Below are positions 11,290 to 23,700 of a stretch of DNA of 64,000 nucleotides, in pieces; the stretch's first letter is position 1; each line of letters opens with the position of its first letter. This DNA is from Aralia elata. Its lineage: Eukaryota; Streptophyta; Magnoliopsida; Apiales; Araliaceae. The translations under genes were made by a program, and so were the position numbers. Location of the stretch: NCBI GenBank assembly GCA_034770075.1, contig CM068386.1:43995990-44059989 (forward strand), given 5' to 3'. The notes beneath the pieces were generated by a model. The model saw only the letters and a list, made by a program, of their open reading frames with translations, searched no databases and was not told the DNA's origin.

Positions 11290-12600
11290 GATTTCTAGCG
11301 ATCGTAATCACCACCCCAATAATGCTTTAAGCGTTGTCCGTTGACTTTGAAAAGCTCGTCCGACTTAGTTCTAGCTATCTCAACTGCACCATGCGGGAAG
11401 ACTTATTGTATAATGTATGGGCCCGACCATCTTGATTTTAGCTTCCCAGGAAACAATCTCAGTCTAGAATTGTATGGCAGCACAGTTTGCCTCGGTTAAA
11501 ACTTTCTTTGTATGATCTTTTGATCGTGCCATTTTTTCATTTTTTAGTTTTCTCTTTGTAGACTCTGGCATTCTCATAGGCTTGCAAGCGAAATTCATCT
11601 AGTTCATTGACCTGTAACAGTCTCATTTCGCCAGCAGCTTGTAGATCAAAATTCAATTTCCTAATTGCCCAATATGCTTTATGCTCAAGTTTAACTAGGA
11701 GATGACATACTTTACTGTACACAAGCTGGTATGGTGACATCCCAATCGAAGTTTTAAATGCAGTCTGGTAAGCCCAAAGAGCGTCATCTAACTTTAATGA
11801 CCAATCCTTCCGATTTGGATTCACCACCTTCTCAAGAATCCATTTCACCTCTCTGTTTGATACTTCTGCTTGGCCACTTGTTTGGGGATGGTAAGCGGTT
11901 GCAATTCTATGCTTAACTCCATATTTGGCCAAGAGAGTTGTGAACAATTTGTTGCAAAAATGGTTCCCTTGGTCACTAATGACTGCCCTTGGTGTGCCAA
12001 ATCTTGTAAATATGTTCTTCTGGAGAAATTTCAACACCACCTTGGCATCATTCGTTGGTAAGGCAACTACTTCTATCCATTTCAATACGTAATCCACTGC
12101 TAGTAGAATGTATTCATTGTTAAAGGATTTTGGGAAAGGACCCATGAAATCAAGACAACAAACATCAAAAATTTCAACCTCTAAAATCATGTTTAAGGGC
12201 ATCTCATTACGTTTTGATATGTTACCCATCCTTTGGCATCTATCACATCTCTATACGAATTGATGGGCATCCTTGAATAATGTTGGCCAGTAAAATCCTG
12301 CTTGTAAAACATTGGCCGCTGTTTTTTCACCTCCATAGTGTCCTCCATATAATGAGTCATGATAGATGCTATCTGTTTCGCATTGAGGAATACACCGTCG
12401 TATAATCTGATCTGCACACTGTTTGAATAAAAACGGCTCATCCCATATGTACCTCTTAACATCATGTAAAAACTTCTTCTTCTACTGATTTGTCAAATCT
12501 GGGGGATAAACGTTGCTCACTAAATAATTGACAAAATCTGCATACCATGGAATCTTTGAGTTTATCACCAACAATCGTTCATCCGAGAAGTATTCATTGA
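11290..12600 (-). pseudogene. A2 integrase
   Basis: Integrase would insert element cDNA into chromosomes. The catalytic core is readable at 12229-11537: LDFMGPFPKS (first Asp), ISDQGNHFCNK (second Asp) and GQAEVSNREV (Glu, about 35 residues on). The zinc-finger part (HHCC) is in a different frame upstream (12465-12193), so there is at least one frameshift. The C-terminal part continues through LFPGK and FKVNGQRLKHYWGG to about 11290 after a stop following EKTKK. Order after RNase H is normal for Ty3/gypsy. It is dead. Confidence 0.85.
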
Positions 12601-12604
12601 TCAC

Positions 12605-14268
12605 TTATTTATCATTCTTTGCATGTTCCTCGTTCTCCAACCTCGATAGATGATCCGCCACTTGATTTTTCATCCCCTTCCTATCCCGAATTTCCAAGTC
12701 GAATTCCTGGAGTAGAAGTATCCATCTAATTAGCCTCGGCTTCGTATCTTTCTTCGAAATCAGATATCGTATAGCTGAGTGATCCGTGAACACCACCACT
12801 TTCGTTCCGATTAAGTATGAGCGAAATTTATCAAAAGCATACATTATCGTTAGCAACTCCTTCTAGGTATTTATATAGTTGAGTTGGGCATTGGACAATA
12901 TTTTGCTAGCATAATAAATGGCGTGAAAAACCTTTTCCTTTTGTTGACCCAGAACAGCCCCAATTGCATAGTCGCTAGCATCACACATTAACTCGAACGA
13001 CATTGACCAATCTAGTGCTACTATTACAAGCGTTGTGGTCAATTTCTTCTTCAATAATTCAAAAGCCGACAAACACTCATCGTCAAACTTGAATGGAACA
13101 TCTTTTTCCAATAGACTGCATAAAGGCTTAGAGATTTTAGAAAAGTCCTTTATGAATCTCCTATAAAACCCGGCATATCCCAAGAAACTTCGTATCCCTT
13201 TAACTGTAGTTGGTGTAGGTAGATTTTCAATTATCTCCAGTTTAGCTCGATCTACCTCTAACCCTTTTGACGACACCTTGTGCCCAAGAATGATCCCCTC
13301 TTGCACCATAAAATGACATTTTTCCCAATTTAGCACTAAATTGGTTTCCACGCATCTTTTCAAAACCAGGACCATATTTTCCAAACAACTATCGAAAGAA
13401 TCACCAAACACTAAAAAATTGTCCATGAATACCTCCATATTGCGTTCTACCATATCTGAGAAAATAGCCATCATACATCTTTGGAACGTCGTTGGTGCAT
13501 TACATAATCCAAAAGACATCCTCCTAAAAGTGAAAGTGACATAAGGACAAGTGAAGGTAGTCTTTTCCTAATCTTCGGGGCCAATCACTATCTGATTATA
13601 TCCTAAATAACCATCCAACAAGCAATAATACTCGTGTCCAGCCAGTCTATCTAACATCTGATTAATGAAGGGTAGAGGTGATCCTTGCGGGTTGCCTTGT
13701 TTAGTTTTCTATAGTCCATACAAACCCTCCATCTGGTCACTGTCCTTGTCGGTATCAATTCATTATTTTCGTTCTCTACAACCATCATACCACCCTTTTT
13801 AGGCACACACTGTACTGGACTCACCCAACTGCTATCAGAGATGGGGTAAATGATACCTGCATCAAGCCACTTCAAAATTTCCTTTTTCACAACGTCTTTC
13901 ATGATTGGGTTCAGCCTCCTTTGTTGCTCAATTATTAGTTTGGCATTGTCTTTCAAAAGGATCTTATGCATACAAAATGATGGGCTTATTCCTTTAATGT
14001 CCACGATGGTCCAACCAATTGCCGATTTGTATTCCCGGAGAACTCGTACCAACTTACTTTCCTGTAATTCGTTAAGTACAGATGCAATGATAACATGCAA
14101 AGTAGATGATTCACCTAAATAAGCATACCTGAGATGATTAGGTAGTGGTTTAAGCTCAAGTGTTGGGGGTATTTCTAGAGATGGCTTCAATTGCTCAAAG
14201 GGTTGCTCTGTGCTTTTCAATGGTTCAAACGGCATTTTGAATTGGTGTACCCTAGGCAATGCATCCAA
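12605..14268 (-). pseudogene. A2 reverse transcriptase-RNase H, FMDN active site
   Basis: 14268-13651 covers the fingers: IGWTIVDIKGISPSFCMHKI, then SWVSPVQCVPKKGG and WRVCMDYRKLNKATRKDH. It then shifts frame. 13519-12863 resumes with MSFGLCNAPTTFQRCM and the palm motif FMDNFLVFG. The second Asp of the YxDD box is Asn, which alone should abolish polymerisation. One in-frame TAG (12865-12863) then separates it from RNase H (12856-12605, with FTDHSAIRYL and QVADHLSR). Known Athila RT reads FMDDF here, as A3 does. The piece is a multiply broken pol. Confidence 0.88.
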
Positions 14269-14271
14269 CTT

Positions 14272-15079
14272 CTAAAGATAATCAATAATCTCAGCATCAT
14301 CTAAATCATCATCCCCTGACAAGGTAGTCTCCAATGGATCCCTAATCATCAACTTCAAAAATTCATCATCTACGACTTTTTTCACCATATCTATTCTGAA
14401 ACACTCATCTTCGTCCGTAGGGAACTTCATAGCCTTAAACACATTGAACTTCACTTCTTGGTCTTGAACCCTCATAGTTAATTCTCCTTTTTGCACATCA
14501 ATGAGTGTTCTACGGGTTGCTAAGAATGGTCTCCCAAGTATGATTGGAATGTCCTTGTCTTCTTCGTAATCCAATATGATGAAATCAGCTAGAAATATGA
14601 ACTTATCAACTTTAATAAATATGTCCTCCACAACTCCTCGCGAGTATGTAACAGACCTATCTGCTAACTGAAGAGAGATGTTTGTAGGTTTTGGTGCAGG
14701 CAAACCCAACTGAGAGTATATCGATAAAGGCATAAGGTTAATACTAGCTCCCAAATCACACAAACATTTGTTAAATGACAAGTTACCAAATAATGCAAGG
14801 AATAGTAAAGCTTCCAAGATCTTTAAACTTTGGTGGCAATTTCTTTTGGAGCACAGCACTACATTCTTCAGTCAAAGCTACTGTTTTATAGTCCTCAAGC
14901 TTCTTCTTCCTTGACAAAATACCCTTCATAAACTTAGCGTAACTCGACATCTGCTCTAAAGCTTCCGCAAATGGTATGTTAATATGTAACTTTTTAAAAA
15001 TTTTGAGGAACTTGGAGAATTTCTTATATGTCTTCTGTTTCTGAAGTCTCTGTGGATATGGAACTAGGGGATATATCAT
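14272..15079 (-). pseudogene. A2 Gag C-terminus and aspartic protease
   Basis: Upstream part (15079-14783): YPQRLQKQK, FKKLHINIPFAEALEQM and EECSAVLQKKLPPKFKDLGSFTIPC. This conserved Athila block lies just before the protease. It then crosses into another frame (14859-14272) containing the protease site CDLGASINLMP, then QLADRSVTYSRGVVEDI and ILGRPFLATRRTLIDV. The retropepsin cleaves Gag-Pol. The D-L-G form of the active site is typical of this lineage. A stop at 14274-14272 separates it from RT, in the same frame. There is one frameshift and at least one premature stop. Confidence 0.85.
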
Positions 15080-16590
15080 TGGTGGTGTTGTTTGTTCCTT
15101 TTCTTTTTCTTTTTGCTCAATTTCAGACTTTATTCCTTCCTCCTTTGAAAATTCTGTAGTTTCAATTTCTGGTGGGCTGCGCTGCGCGCCTGCGCTGCGT
15201 CCCCATATAATTCAGGCGCGGCCGCGCCTATTGGCAATGTTTGTTTTCCGCTTCTCAAGGTGACAACTTGGCATTGTTCCTTCCCATCTCTTTTCGAATT
15301 AATTTCAGTATCACTTGGGAATGCTCCTTAGGGTCGACTATTCAAAACATGAGCTAACTGTCCCTGCTGATTCTCTAGATTTCTAATCGACACTTCCTAA
15401 CTTTTCACATTCATATCTACTTGGTCTAACAACTTATCCTGATCATTCATTCTCCTCTCAGAAGCTGTAATAAATTTTGTCAAGCAGTCTTCCAAACTTG
15501 GTTTTCTCTCTGCCTGTTGTGGAACTTGATTTTGAAAACCTGGGGGATTCTGTGGTCTTGGAGCTTGATTTTGAGCCTGTGAATTGTTGCTCCAAGAGAA
15601 ACTCGGATGATTTCTCCACCCCGGATTATAAGTGTTTTGGTAAGGGTTTGGAGGTCGTTGGTAGCTACCCACAAACTACACTGCTTCAGGATTAATGGGA
15701 CACTAATCTGTATGATGTGATCCTGCGCATAGCTCACAAACATAAGCAACTTGTTGAGTTTTTGACTCTGCTATAGCATCGATCTTCTTAGACATAGCTG
15801 ACATCTGAGCTGCTAATGTTATGACTGCATTAACTTTTAATACCCCGGCTACCTTGTGATGATTATTCCTCGCAGTTGGCCATTGATAGTTATTTGCTGC
15901 CATTGTCTCCAATAATTCAAAAGCCTCATCAAACTTTTTATCCATAAGTGCTCCTCCCGCGGCTACATCTATACTGGATCGAGTATTACCACTTAACCCA
16001 TTGTAGAACGTCTAAACTTGCAGCCACTTAGGTAGTCCATGGTGTGGACATCTTCTCAATAAGTCCTTGAACCTCTCCCAAGTCTCATACAGTGACTCTC
16101 CATGTTGTTGCTCATAAGTAGAAATCTCGTTCCTCAATGTGGCAGTTTTAGCCAGCGGAAAGAATTTCGCAAGAAATTTCTAAGCTAAGTCATCCCAAGT
16201 CTTGATGGATCCCGGCGGAAGCGAATGCAGCCAACTCTTAGCTTTATCCCTCAGAGTGAATAGGAATAGACGTAGTCTGACCGCATCATCCGAAACATTG
16301 TGATATTTGACTGTATCACAAATCTCAAGAAAACTCACCAAATGTTCATTTGGATCATCAATGGCCAATCCCCCAAACTGCACCGAATTCTGGATCATCT
16401 GAATCGTTCCCGGTTTAATCACAAAAGTGTTTGTAGTGATAGCTGGCCTCGTGATGCTTGACTTGATCTTATCTATCTTAGGCATGGTATATTCCCTCAA
16501 TGATTTATGTTCTTCGTTATCCATGTTCACTTTCTCGATTGTCTCTTTGCAAAATTTCCTCAACTAGCGTAACTTGTTTTCAAGATCGTC
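15080..16590 (-). pseudogene. A2 Gag (frame-broken)
   Basis: Gag forms the virus-like particle. At 16563-16180: MPKIDKIKSSITRPAI, then NSVQFGGLAIDDPNEHLVSFLEICDTVK and LRDKAKSWLHSLPPGSIKTWDDL, the Athila-type retrotrans-gag domain. At 15945-15703: FDEAFELLETMAANNYQWP and the knuckle CELCAGSHHTD. At 15672-15397: YQNTYNPGWRNHPSFSW. The pieces are separated by stops and frameshifts. The distal part (15280-15080) holds a GC-rich patch at 15172-15225 containing GCGCGGCCGCGCC. Non-functional. Confidence 0.8.
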
Positions 16591-16746
16591 CTCACACTGC
16601 ACAAGTTCTGATTGTTTTGATCTAGTTTGCAAAAACGAACCAAAATCACTTGAAAAAAAGAATAAAAGAAAAATAAAAGTGAATGTTGTTTAACTAAAAT
16701 TGAATCAATTAAACTGATAATTCAAAATTATAAACCCAAATATTTT

Positions 16747-16762
16747 CCCGGCAACGGTGCCA
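16747..16762 (-). other. A2 primer-binding site (tRNA-Asp)
   Basis: The plus strand reads CCCGGCAACGGTGCCA, one mismatch from the 3' end of plant tRNA-Asp(GTC), CCCGGCAACGGCGCCA. It lies 6 bp inside the 5' LTR edge at 16769. Confidence 0.85.
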
Positions 16763-16768
16763 AAAACT

Positions 16769-17615
16769 TGTTTGCCTAAATCTATAATAGTAAAAATACG
16801 CAGTCCATAAATAATAAAGAGTAAGTAAGAGTATCGTTCCCACGAGGAAAGTATGCAATTTATAATAATAAAAATCAATTCTATACTAACCTAATTTAAT
16901 TAAACAAGAGATCAATTGTGCATTTGTTTGAGAAGTTTAGTAAAACTAAGTAAATAAATTTCGAAAGCAGATATTATTGGAAACTTAAGATTACAATTTC
17001 ACTTATTGCTTCATTTAAATCAATATACTTCCTGTTAAATTATGATAGATAATTCAGATTGTTAATCAGGAACTCATCAATATCTAAAACCACTTCTCAG
17101 TGTATCATAGACAAATCAACTCAAATCTACAAAGGTTAGAATTAAGTTGAAGACCCTAAATAACTAATTCACTATATCTCTATGTGAATTACAATTAAAA
17201 GGGATTTGAAGCTCAGGTTCCTTATCAGATTATATGCGGTGTGTAGGTATATCTCTATCATAAACACAAATTATAAGTACCAAACGTAAGTAGAAAACAT
17301 AATCACATGCTATTACGATCAGATCTAAACCTATAATCCATCTCTTAATTTCATATAGATTATCACGGTAATTACTGGCCAGGTAATTAAGTAATTAAAC
17401 ACAAATCATATTAGACAAAAATTACACAATAAGATCCATTGCAATCTTAAAAGAAAATTAGTTCATAGCTAAACTGAAATCCATAATCCACAAATTAAAT
17501 AGCATTCAGAATTACAAACTAAGAGATAGAGAAGAGAAATAAAACTCTGATTGTAGCCTCCAATCTCTCCTTAGCTCCTACAATGATTCTTATGTATTAT
17601 CCAAGTTGCTTCAAG
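16769..17615 (-). repeat. A2 5' LTR, truncated
   Basis: It matches the 3' LTR from TGTTTGCC to ATCCAAGTTGCTTCAAG and then ends at 17615, where a chromovirus LTR piece starts. About 847 of ~1390 bp remain, and the missing part includes the element's outermost end. Two internal losses relative to the 3' LTR sit between short direct repeats. Confidence 0.85.
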
Positions 17616-18739
17616 TGATAAGTTATATAGTTTATGATCAAGTAGTAGTACAGTCGTGTTTTTTAATAGTTGATGTATAGTGGCTGGGCTAAACGATTCC
17701 TTCAGGGAGCGGAGGTATATACAAAATAGCAACCGATCTAACTCACTGTGAAAATAGTGTAGACGAGACGAAAACTAGTTTGTTGGTTGTTTGTGGGAAA
17801 CCACTCAGCATACTATATTGAACACTGTTAAAGACTCGATGTGTGCTAGTTTTAGAATTATAAATGTTATGGTGCTAAGGTGTTATCTAATATTTGATTA
17901 TGTGGTTAAATGTTAGATAATTTACTGATAAAGAAGTGATATTACAAGGTGATATATGTGATGTTAATTGAAAGATCAATCTTATAACTAATAGGTTTTT
18001 CATAAGAGATTAAGTTAGATTGCGTAGCAGTAATCGACGGTACTGGCAAGTTCTATCTTACTCAACTTTTAGATTGAGCAAGTTCTTCTTAACTTAAACT
18101 TGAGTTGCTATGTTTCAAGTATGCTAGTGGTTTAATTCTTAATAATTATTCCACCTCCTTAAATTATTGATTCTCACATAGTGTATGTTGCATATGTTCG
18201 TCAGGTATGAAAGGCTGATCACCTTCATTACCATAAGGTTCAGTTAAATTGGTTCATGGTCATTATTGACACCCTGTATTATTAAATTCATTCATTTAAT
18301 CATTGAAATTTTGATTCATACTCTTTCAGAATTATTATATTGCTGAAAATTCGAAAGTTTATTCTTTCTTTCAATCATGATATATCCTTCTTATATTTAA
18401 ACTTGCTGAGCAAAGTAGTTGCTCACCCTTGCTATATCATGATAACAAATTTTAGATTTAAGGCGTATGTTCGAGGAAAGACAGATACAAAAGCAAAGGA
18501 CAAGATTATAGTGTTATGCATGATAACCAAATTAGTTATTTGATGTAAGTTAATTGTGTAAACCTTTTGTGAGTCTAAAGGTAAATATGTATTAAAGTAA
18601 AGGTTATAGACCTTGAGATATGTAGCAAAGATTATTGTATAAACAATTTATGCTTATATCGTCCGCAGTAGTTATAAATATGATGTATCGTGACACACCA
18701 GGTCCGAGGTTCAAGGGACCTGGGTTTGGGGGCTTCACA
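17616..18739 (+). repeat. E0 5' LTR, distal 1.1 kb only
   Basis: It is nearly identical to 23649-24759 and ends in GGGGGCTTCACA directly before the PBS. It includes the hairpin GAGCAA-AGTAG-TTGCTC at about 18408-18424, conserved in the E1 LTR. The open frame 18340-18543 lies within it and is not a gene. Confidence 0.8.
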
Positions 18740-18742
18740 GGT

Positions 18743-18755
18743 TGGTATCAGAGCC
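18743..18755 (+). other. E0 primer-binding site (tRNA-iMet)
   Basis: TGGTATCAGAGCC lies three bases after the LTR end. It is complementary to the 3' end of plant initiator tRNA-Met (GGCTCTGATACCA), the usual primer for chromoviruses and many copia elements. Confidence 0.9.
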
Positions 18756-20695
18756 GTAGGTTATAAACCTTAGGTAGGGGTACCTTAGGCTATAACTTCA
18801 AGAATGAGGATAAGGAATAAACTCAAATAGAGTTTAAGTGTTAAAAGATGAATTTTTGGAAATTCATTATGAAGTAAGGAAAAAGATAAATAAGATTCAA
18901 AGAAGAATCTTGAAAAGTTATAAAGATAAGAATCTGGAGTTACCTGACTCCAGTAGTAAAGATGAAAAGCTTAAACGAAATCATAATATATGATTAAAGT
19001 GAAAAATAAGAAGATCGTAAAACAAAACGATCATAAGATAGAAAAGAATCGTAATATAATACGACTATAAGAAAGATCACAACGTGATCTGATTAAGACA
19101 TGGAATGATAGATGATCAATCGATTGATTGAAAACTTTATAGCAGAATTGTTGTACGAAAGTTGTACTATGTAAACTCATGAAAGAGTGATTAATGTTGA
19201 TATACGAATTAAATAAAATTCTTATTGAGTAAAGAGAAAGTTAGCATTAGGTGGGATTTCAATGGAGGACTCATGTTAGTGGCTGAGTTGTACAATTCCT
19301 TGTATGGGCGGGGAATTTGTGTTTGGTTTGATAACTACTTAGCTTCCTATATTGATAATCATTAAAATATTGGTGTTGCGCTATCGATATACGTATGACG
19401 AGAAGGTGATTCTTTTCTCATATATATATTTGATAATTAGAGAATATAAGATTAGGTACGAGTTCTTTAAACTCAGACGTATGGTAAGTTCGTGACTCAT
19501 AATCGTATGGTGGAACCCCTCAGCGAATGAACGATTTTGGTCTGACTAGGATAAGTTCCTAAACCCATATGATTGTGGTAAGTTCCTGAACTTATAATGT
19601 GTGGTATGTTTAATGAACTATATTGGAGTATAGAAAGGTTGTGGATGAAGAATTGAGAATCTTAGTATAGTAAGCTTTAAGGATGATAGAAATAGATAGA
19701 CTTATTAAGCAAGGGATTATTGAAGAAATTGAAGTTGATGGTGAAAACATAGGTATTCCAAATCTTTTAACTATGCTAGACTTCCAAATATTTGATATCA
19801 AGCCAAATTCGCACGGATGTGACTTTAAAAATAAAAATGAAATTTTTGTTATCCTCAAAACAGAGTGATGAGTGTGTAGAAGTGGGCTTCGAACCACTAA
19901 CGCATTGTTACCTGTTGCGGCATGATAACACCAAAAATAATTTTTTTGGTTTGGAACTGTTTAAAGAAGAGTCTACGCTATTTGTTTCGGCTAGACAAAT
20001 ATTGTAATGATTTATTAAATCGATATAGTGGATGTCAGAACATAAATAAAATAGACACTGGTGTTGTGTCATAAATTATTAGACACTGGTGTTGTGTCAT
20101 AAAAAGCCAGACACTGGTGATGTGTCATAACAAAACAGACACTGGTGTTGTGTCATAATAAAACAGACACTGATGTTGTGTCATAATAAAATAGACACTG
20201 ATGTTGTGTCATAATAAATTAGACACTGGTGTTGTGTCATAATGAAACAGACACTGGTGTTGTGTTATAGACATTAGTGATATGTCATAAAAAGCCAGAC
20301 ACTGGTGATGTGTCATAAATAAAACAGACACTGGTGATGTGTCATAATAAAATGAACATTAGTTGTGTGTCATAAGTAGCTAGTCATGGGTGGGACTAGA
20401 GTAAAGTAGACAATGGTGATGTCAAGATAAGATAAACATAAATGATGTTAAAATAAATGCAGGCGGTGTTATGCTAGTAAGAACCGGCATAGGGGATGTC
20501 AAAAGTAAGATATAGGTGATATCAAAGATGGATAGATACAAATAGTAAAAAAATTAAACCTCTGAAAGGGTCAAAAGTAGTGGCAAATTGACACTTGCCA
20601 AATATGTAAATATGTAAGATTCTACTTTTGGCGAAGGTAGTAATGAAAGTTTATATTTACTTTTGATAAAATAGTGATTCCGAGGACGGAATCCG
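18756..20695 (+). other. E0 internal region, no recognisable gag or pol
   Basis: Purine-rich, AT-rich DNA. Small frames (for example 19683-19868) do not resemble retroelement domains. A short degenerate motif GGTAAGTTC-TGA repeats near 19480-19600. The 28-bp tandem array at 20053-20380 occupies the 3' part. I found no gag, protease, RT or integrase signature on either strand. Confidence 0.6.
20053..20380 (+). repeat. 28-bp tandem array with GACAC...GTGTC hairpins
   Basis: About a dozen head-to-tail copies of AGACACTGGTGTTGTGTCAT plus an 8-nt AT-rich spacer. The unit has an internal inverted repeat GACAC-N7-GTGTC. It is well conserved in the middle and decays at the right end, where TGATGTCA remnants continue to about 20520. 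Confidence 0.92.
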
Positions 20696-20711
20696 TATAA
20701 GGGAGGAAGAA
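20696..20711 (+). other. E0 polypurine tract
   Basis: AAGGGAGGAAGAA immediately precedes the LTR start TGTGACAACC. It corresponds to AAGGAGGGGAGGA before the E1 LTR. Confidence 0.75.
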
Positions 20712-23700
20712 TGTGACAACCCGAAAAATTAAAAAATCTTAAATGATTAAAATAAAGGTTAAAGAATAAAACCTAGATAGGAATTTGTGGATTTATTTAA
20801 AATTTCTAAGAAAAACCTATATGGTTTACTCTTTGAAAGAGAATAGAGAAAATATGGTTTACAAAATTTTAAAACCCTAGGAATGTATTTATATGTACTT
20901 GAATGTATATTAAGGATAAGGTATTACAATACCTATAAATTTGAGGTAAACAAAAGGATTATTGTTAATTAGTGGTCTTAGTATTTTAATTATATACTAA
21001 TGACTTAATTTAAGAGACTTATTTTAGTATTTCAATTTATTAAATTAGTTGGTGTGAATATGTGAGTAAATGAATATGAATCTTATGTGTTTGTTTATAT
21101 TTGTTATTTATATAAACAAATAAAAGAAGGTCCCGTAACCTAATTATATATTAGGTATAAAAATTAAAGTAACCTAAGGGTTATAATATTGGAGAATTTT
21201 AGTATTTAATATATATACTAATCTAAGTGATAAATTTTTATTATCTCAATGTACTATTTATTTTGAATCTAATTGAAGAAAGTTAATTGAGTTATAATAC
21301 TAAATGTACATGAGTAAGGAATTAAATTCTAAAGGAGGAGAATGGAAACCCTAATTAAATAATTAGGGTAGGATTAAAATTAAAAGTGATGGACCATGCT
21401 AATTTACATGGCCCAAATCATTATTAGTTAAAGGAGATACCACTAATAGTTATTTAATTTAGTGGACTAACCTAAGAATTTTAATATCAAACATTTGATA
21501 AGATAATAAGATAATTAAATATTCTATTAAAGTGAATATAGTAAGTGAATAAATGTTGTACATTAATTAATATGGATATTAATTAATAAGAATTATGTGC
21601 TATATGGATAATTTATCTTAATAGTTCAATTAGTAAGAAAATGCTAGTGGACTAGTCTAATTAAATTACTAACTAAGCCCACTCATTTAATTAATCATGG
21701 CCTTGGATAATTAATATGTGTGGACTAATTAAATTAGTCTAACATTTAATAAACTAGTAGCTCAAATGTGGAATAATAATAGTGGACAACTAGTAACTCT
21801 AACTAATCAAAAGTGAGCCCAAATTGAGTTTAAAGGAAGCCCAATTGTTAGCCCACTTAGAAAATATTTTAAGCAACTTATTTAATCCATTAAAGCAATA
21901 AACAATTGGGACAAAAATGAAAGAGGGCTGCCGGCAAGCAAGGAAGGAAAAAAAAAAAGACTGCATGTGATTTCTTATCCAATCCATGTCATGTGTCCTT
22001 TTTTTAGTGGGTCACTTTGTTTTGTCCAAGATTTTCTAGTATGCTTTAGATAAGATAAGATAAGATATGATGGAGGATTTTTATAGATATACATAATATA
22101 TCTATATGATTTTACCAACAACTAAAATCTACTTTTTCTCTTTCAATTATTCTTCTTTCCAAGTAATTGCTATCAAAACAAAACAAGAAGAAATATTAGA
22201 GAGAAAAGATCCAGGGGGGCTGTCGTGGGACTTAAATAGGAGAAGGAGACTAACTTTGCTTCATGACTTAGAGCTCCATAACCATCTTGGAAAGAAAGAG
22301 AAAGAATATAGCACCAAAAACGGGTAAATCCAAAACTAGTCAATTCCTTTTTCTTTTAATTGATTTTAGTTAAGTAAAGTTCATGATCTTAGGATATAAA
22401 ACCCTTAATCTATATGTTAGATGATGTTTTATACTTGGTTGTACTCAACTTGTGTATTGATGTGTTTGGATGGTTAAGAAAAGAGAAGAAACAAGACTAT
22501 GTTTGGAAAAGCAATTAGAAAACCCTAACTTTTTAGCCATTTGTAAGTTTATAACTTGAGATCCGTAAACTCTTTTTGTGATACGTCAAAGGAGGGTGCT
22601 AGGTATATGAGTTAAGTGTTAAACCCAAGTGGTAGAACTTAAAAATAATCAGTACAAAATTCGTAGGAACTGTTTTGGTAAAAACAGTCTGGGTAGTGAA
22701 CAAAAAGAGCATAAAGCCTGCTGGCTGTTGGGATCCAGGGGCATTTTCGTCAACTTTTTCTGCTCAAAAAATTCTAAGAAACTTTTGTGTGATAATATGG
22801 GATGTTATGTAAGTCTTGTAAAAATTTGAGAAATTTTGACCATGTAAGATGAAAGTTATGGTTGTTTTGATGAAGGACCATTGTCAAGAGTATACCCAAA
22901 TAACTCTTTGTGGGTAACACCAAAAATTATAAAATTTTTACTGGAAGTATATATATATATGTCAAGGTCATACCCTGAAAATTTTAGAATTTTCTGACAA
23001 ATAATAAATTTATGATAAATGTAGCAAGATTTGGCTATTTTGGACTAGTTAAATATAGTAAATGAATTTTAAAAATTTTGGGAATAATATATGTTTATAA
23101 GGGTGACATATTCTATCAAATTCCAGAAAAGTAAATAATTTTAGTGATGATTTGGTATTTTTCATGAAAATAGTTTAGTTATGAATAAATGGATTAAATT
23201 AGTTATGTGATGTTAAAAATTTAGAAAATAGGATTTTATAGCTTAAGAACCCTAGATATGCTATATATAGATTTTTGAAGGGTATTTTGTTTAATGTTGA
23301 TGTGGTATTATGGTTGTGGCATTTTAAGTTGAATTGGAAATTCAAAAAGTTTAAATAGGAATTACAGTTTGAATCTAGCTTGCTGGATTGTAGTATTCGG
23401 CTTGCTGGATTGTAGTATTCGGCTTGCTGAATTGATTGAATCCGGCTTGCTGAATTGGTGGATATGGTTTGCTAAATCAGTGAATCCAAGTTGTTGGATT
23501 GTATGATAGTTTGAATCCAGGTTGCTGGATTGGATGATTAATTTGAATCCAAGCTGCTGGATTGGTATGTTTAGATAATCCAACTTGCTGGATTAGGTAT
23601 TCAGGCTTAATGGATTATAAAGAAAAACTTATAAAATAAAAGACTTAATGATAAGTCATATAGTTTATGATCAAGTAGTAGTACAGTCGTGTTCTTTAAT

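Larger units (their letters stand above)
4820..17615 (-). mobile_element. Athila-type LTR retrotransposon A2 (5' LTR truncated)
   Basis: The minus-strand element has 3' LTR 4820-6205, a PPT, a third ORF (10374-9214), IN, RNase H, RT, protease, gag, a tRNA-Asp type PBS (16747-16762) and a 5' LTR cut short at 17615, where E0 begins. PR-RT-RH-IN order and the protease site DLGASIN place it in the Athila-like branch of Ty3/gypsy. A copia solo LTR (6767-8570) is nested in its 3' region. Frameshifts and stops in gag, RT and IN mean it cannot move on its own. The target duplication cannot be tested because the right end is lost. Confidence 0.85.

Noticed and set aside
19870..19925. tRNA-like stretch (GGCTTCGAACCAC resembling a T-arm)
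   Set aside because: No acceptor stem, D-arm or anticodon arm could be formed around it on either strand. It is at most a chance match or tiny tRNA scrap.
20053..20380. CRISPR-like array
   Set aside because: The repeats are contiguous 28-mers without unique spacers, in a plant retroelement. This is an ordinary tandem repeat.
23362..23583. 73-codon frame with repeated IQQLGF
   Set aside because: It is the AATCC...GGATT tandem array translated.
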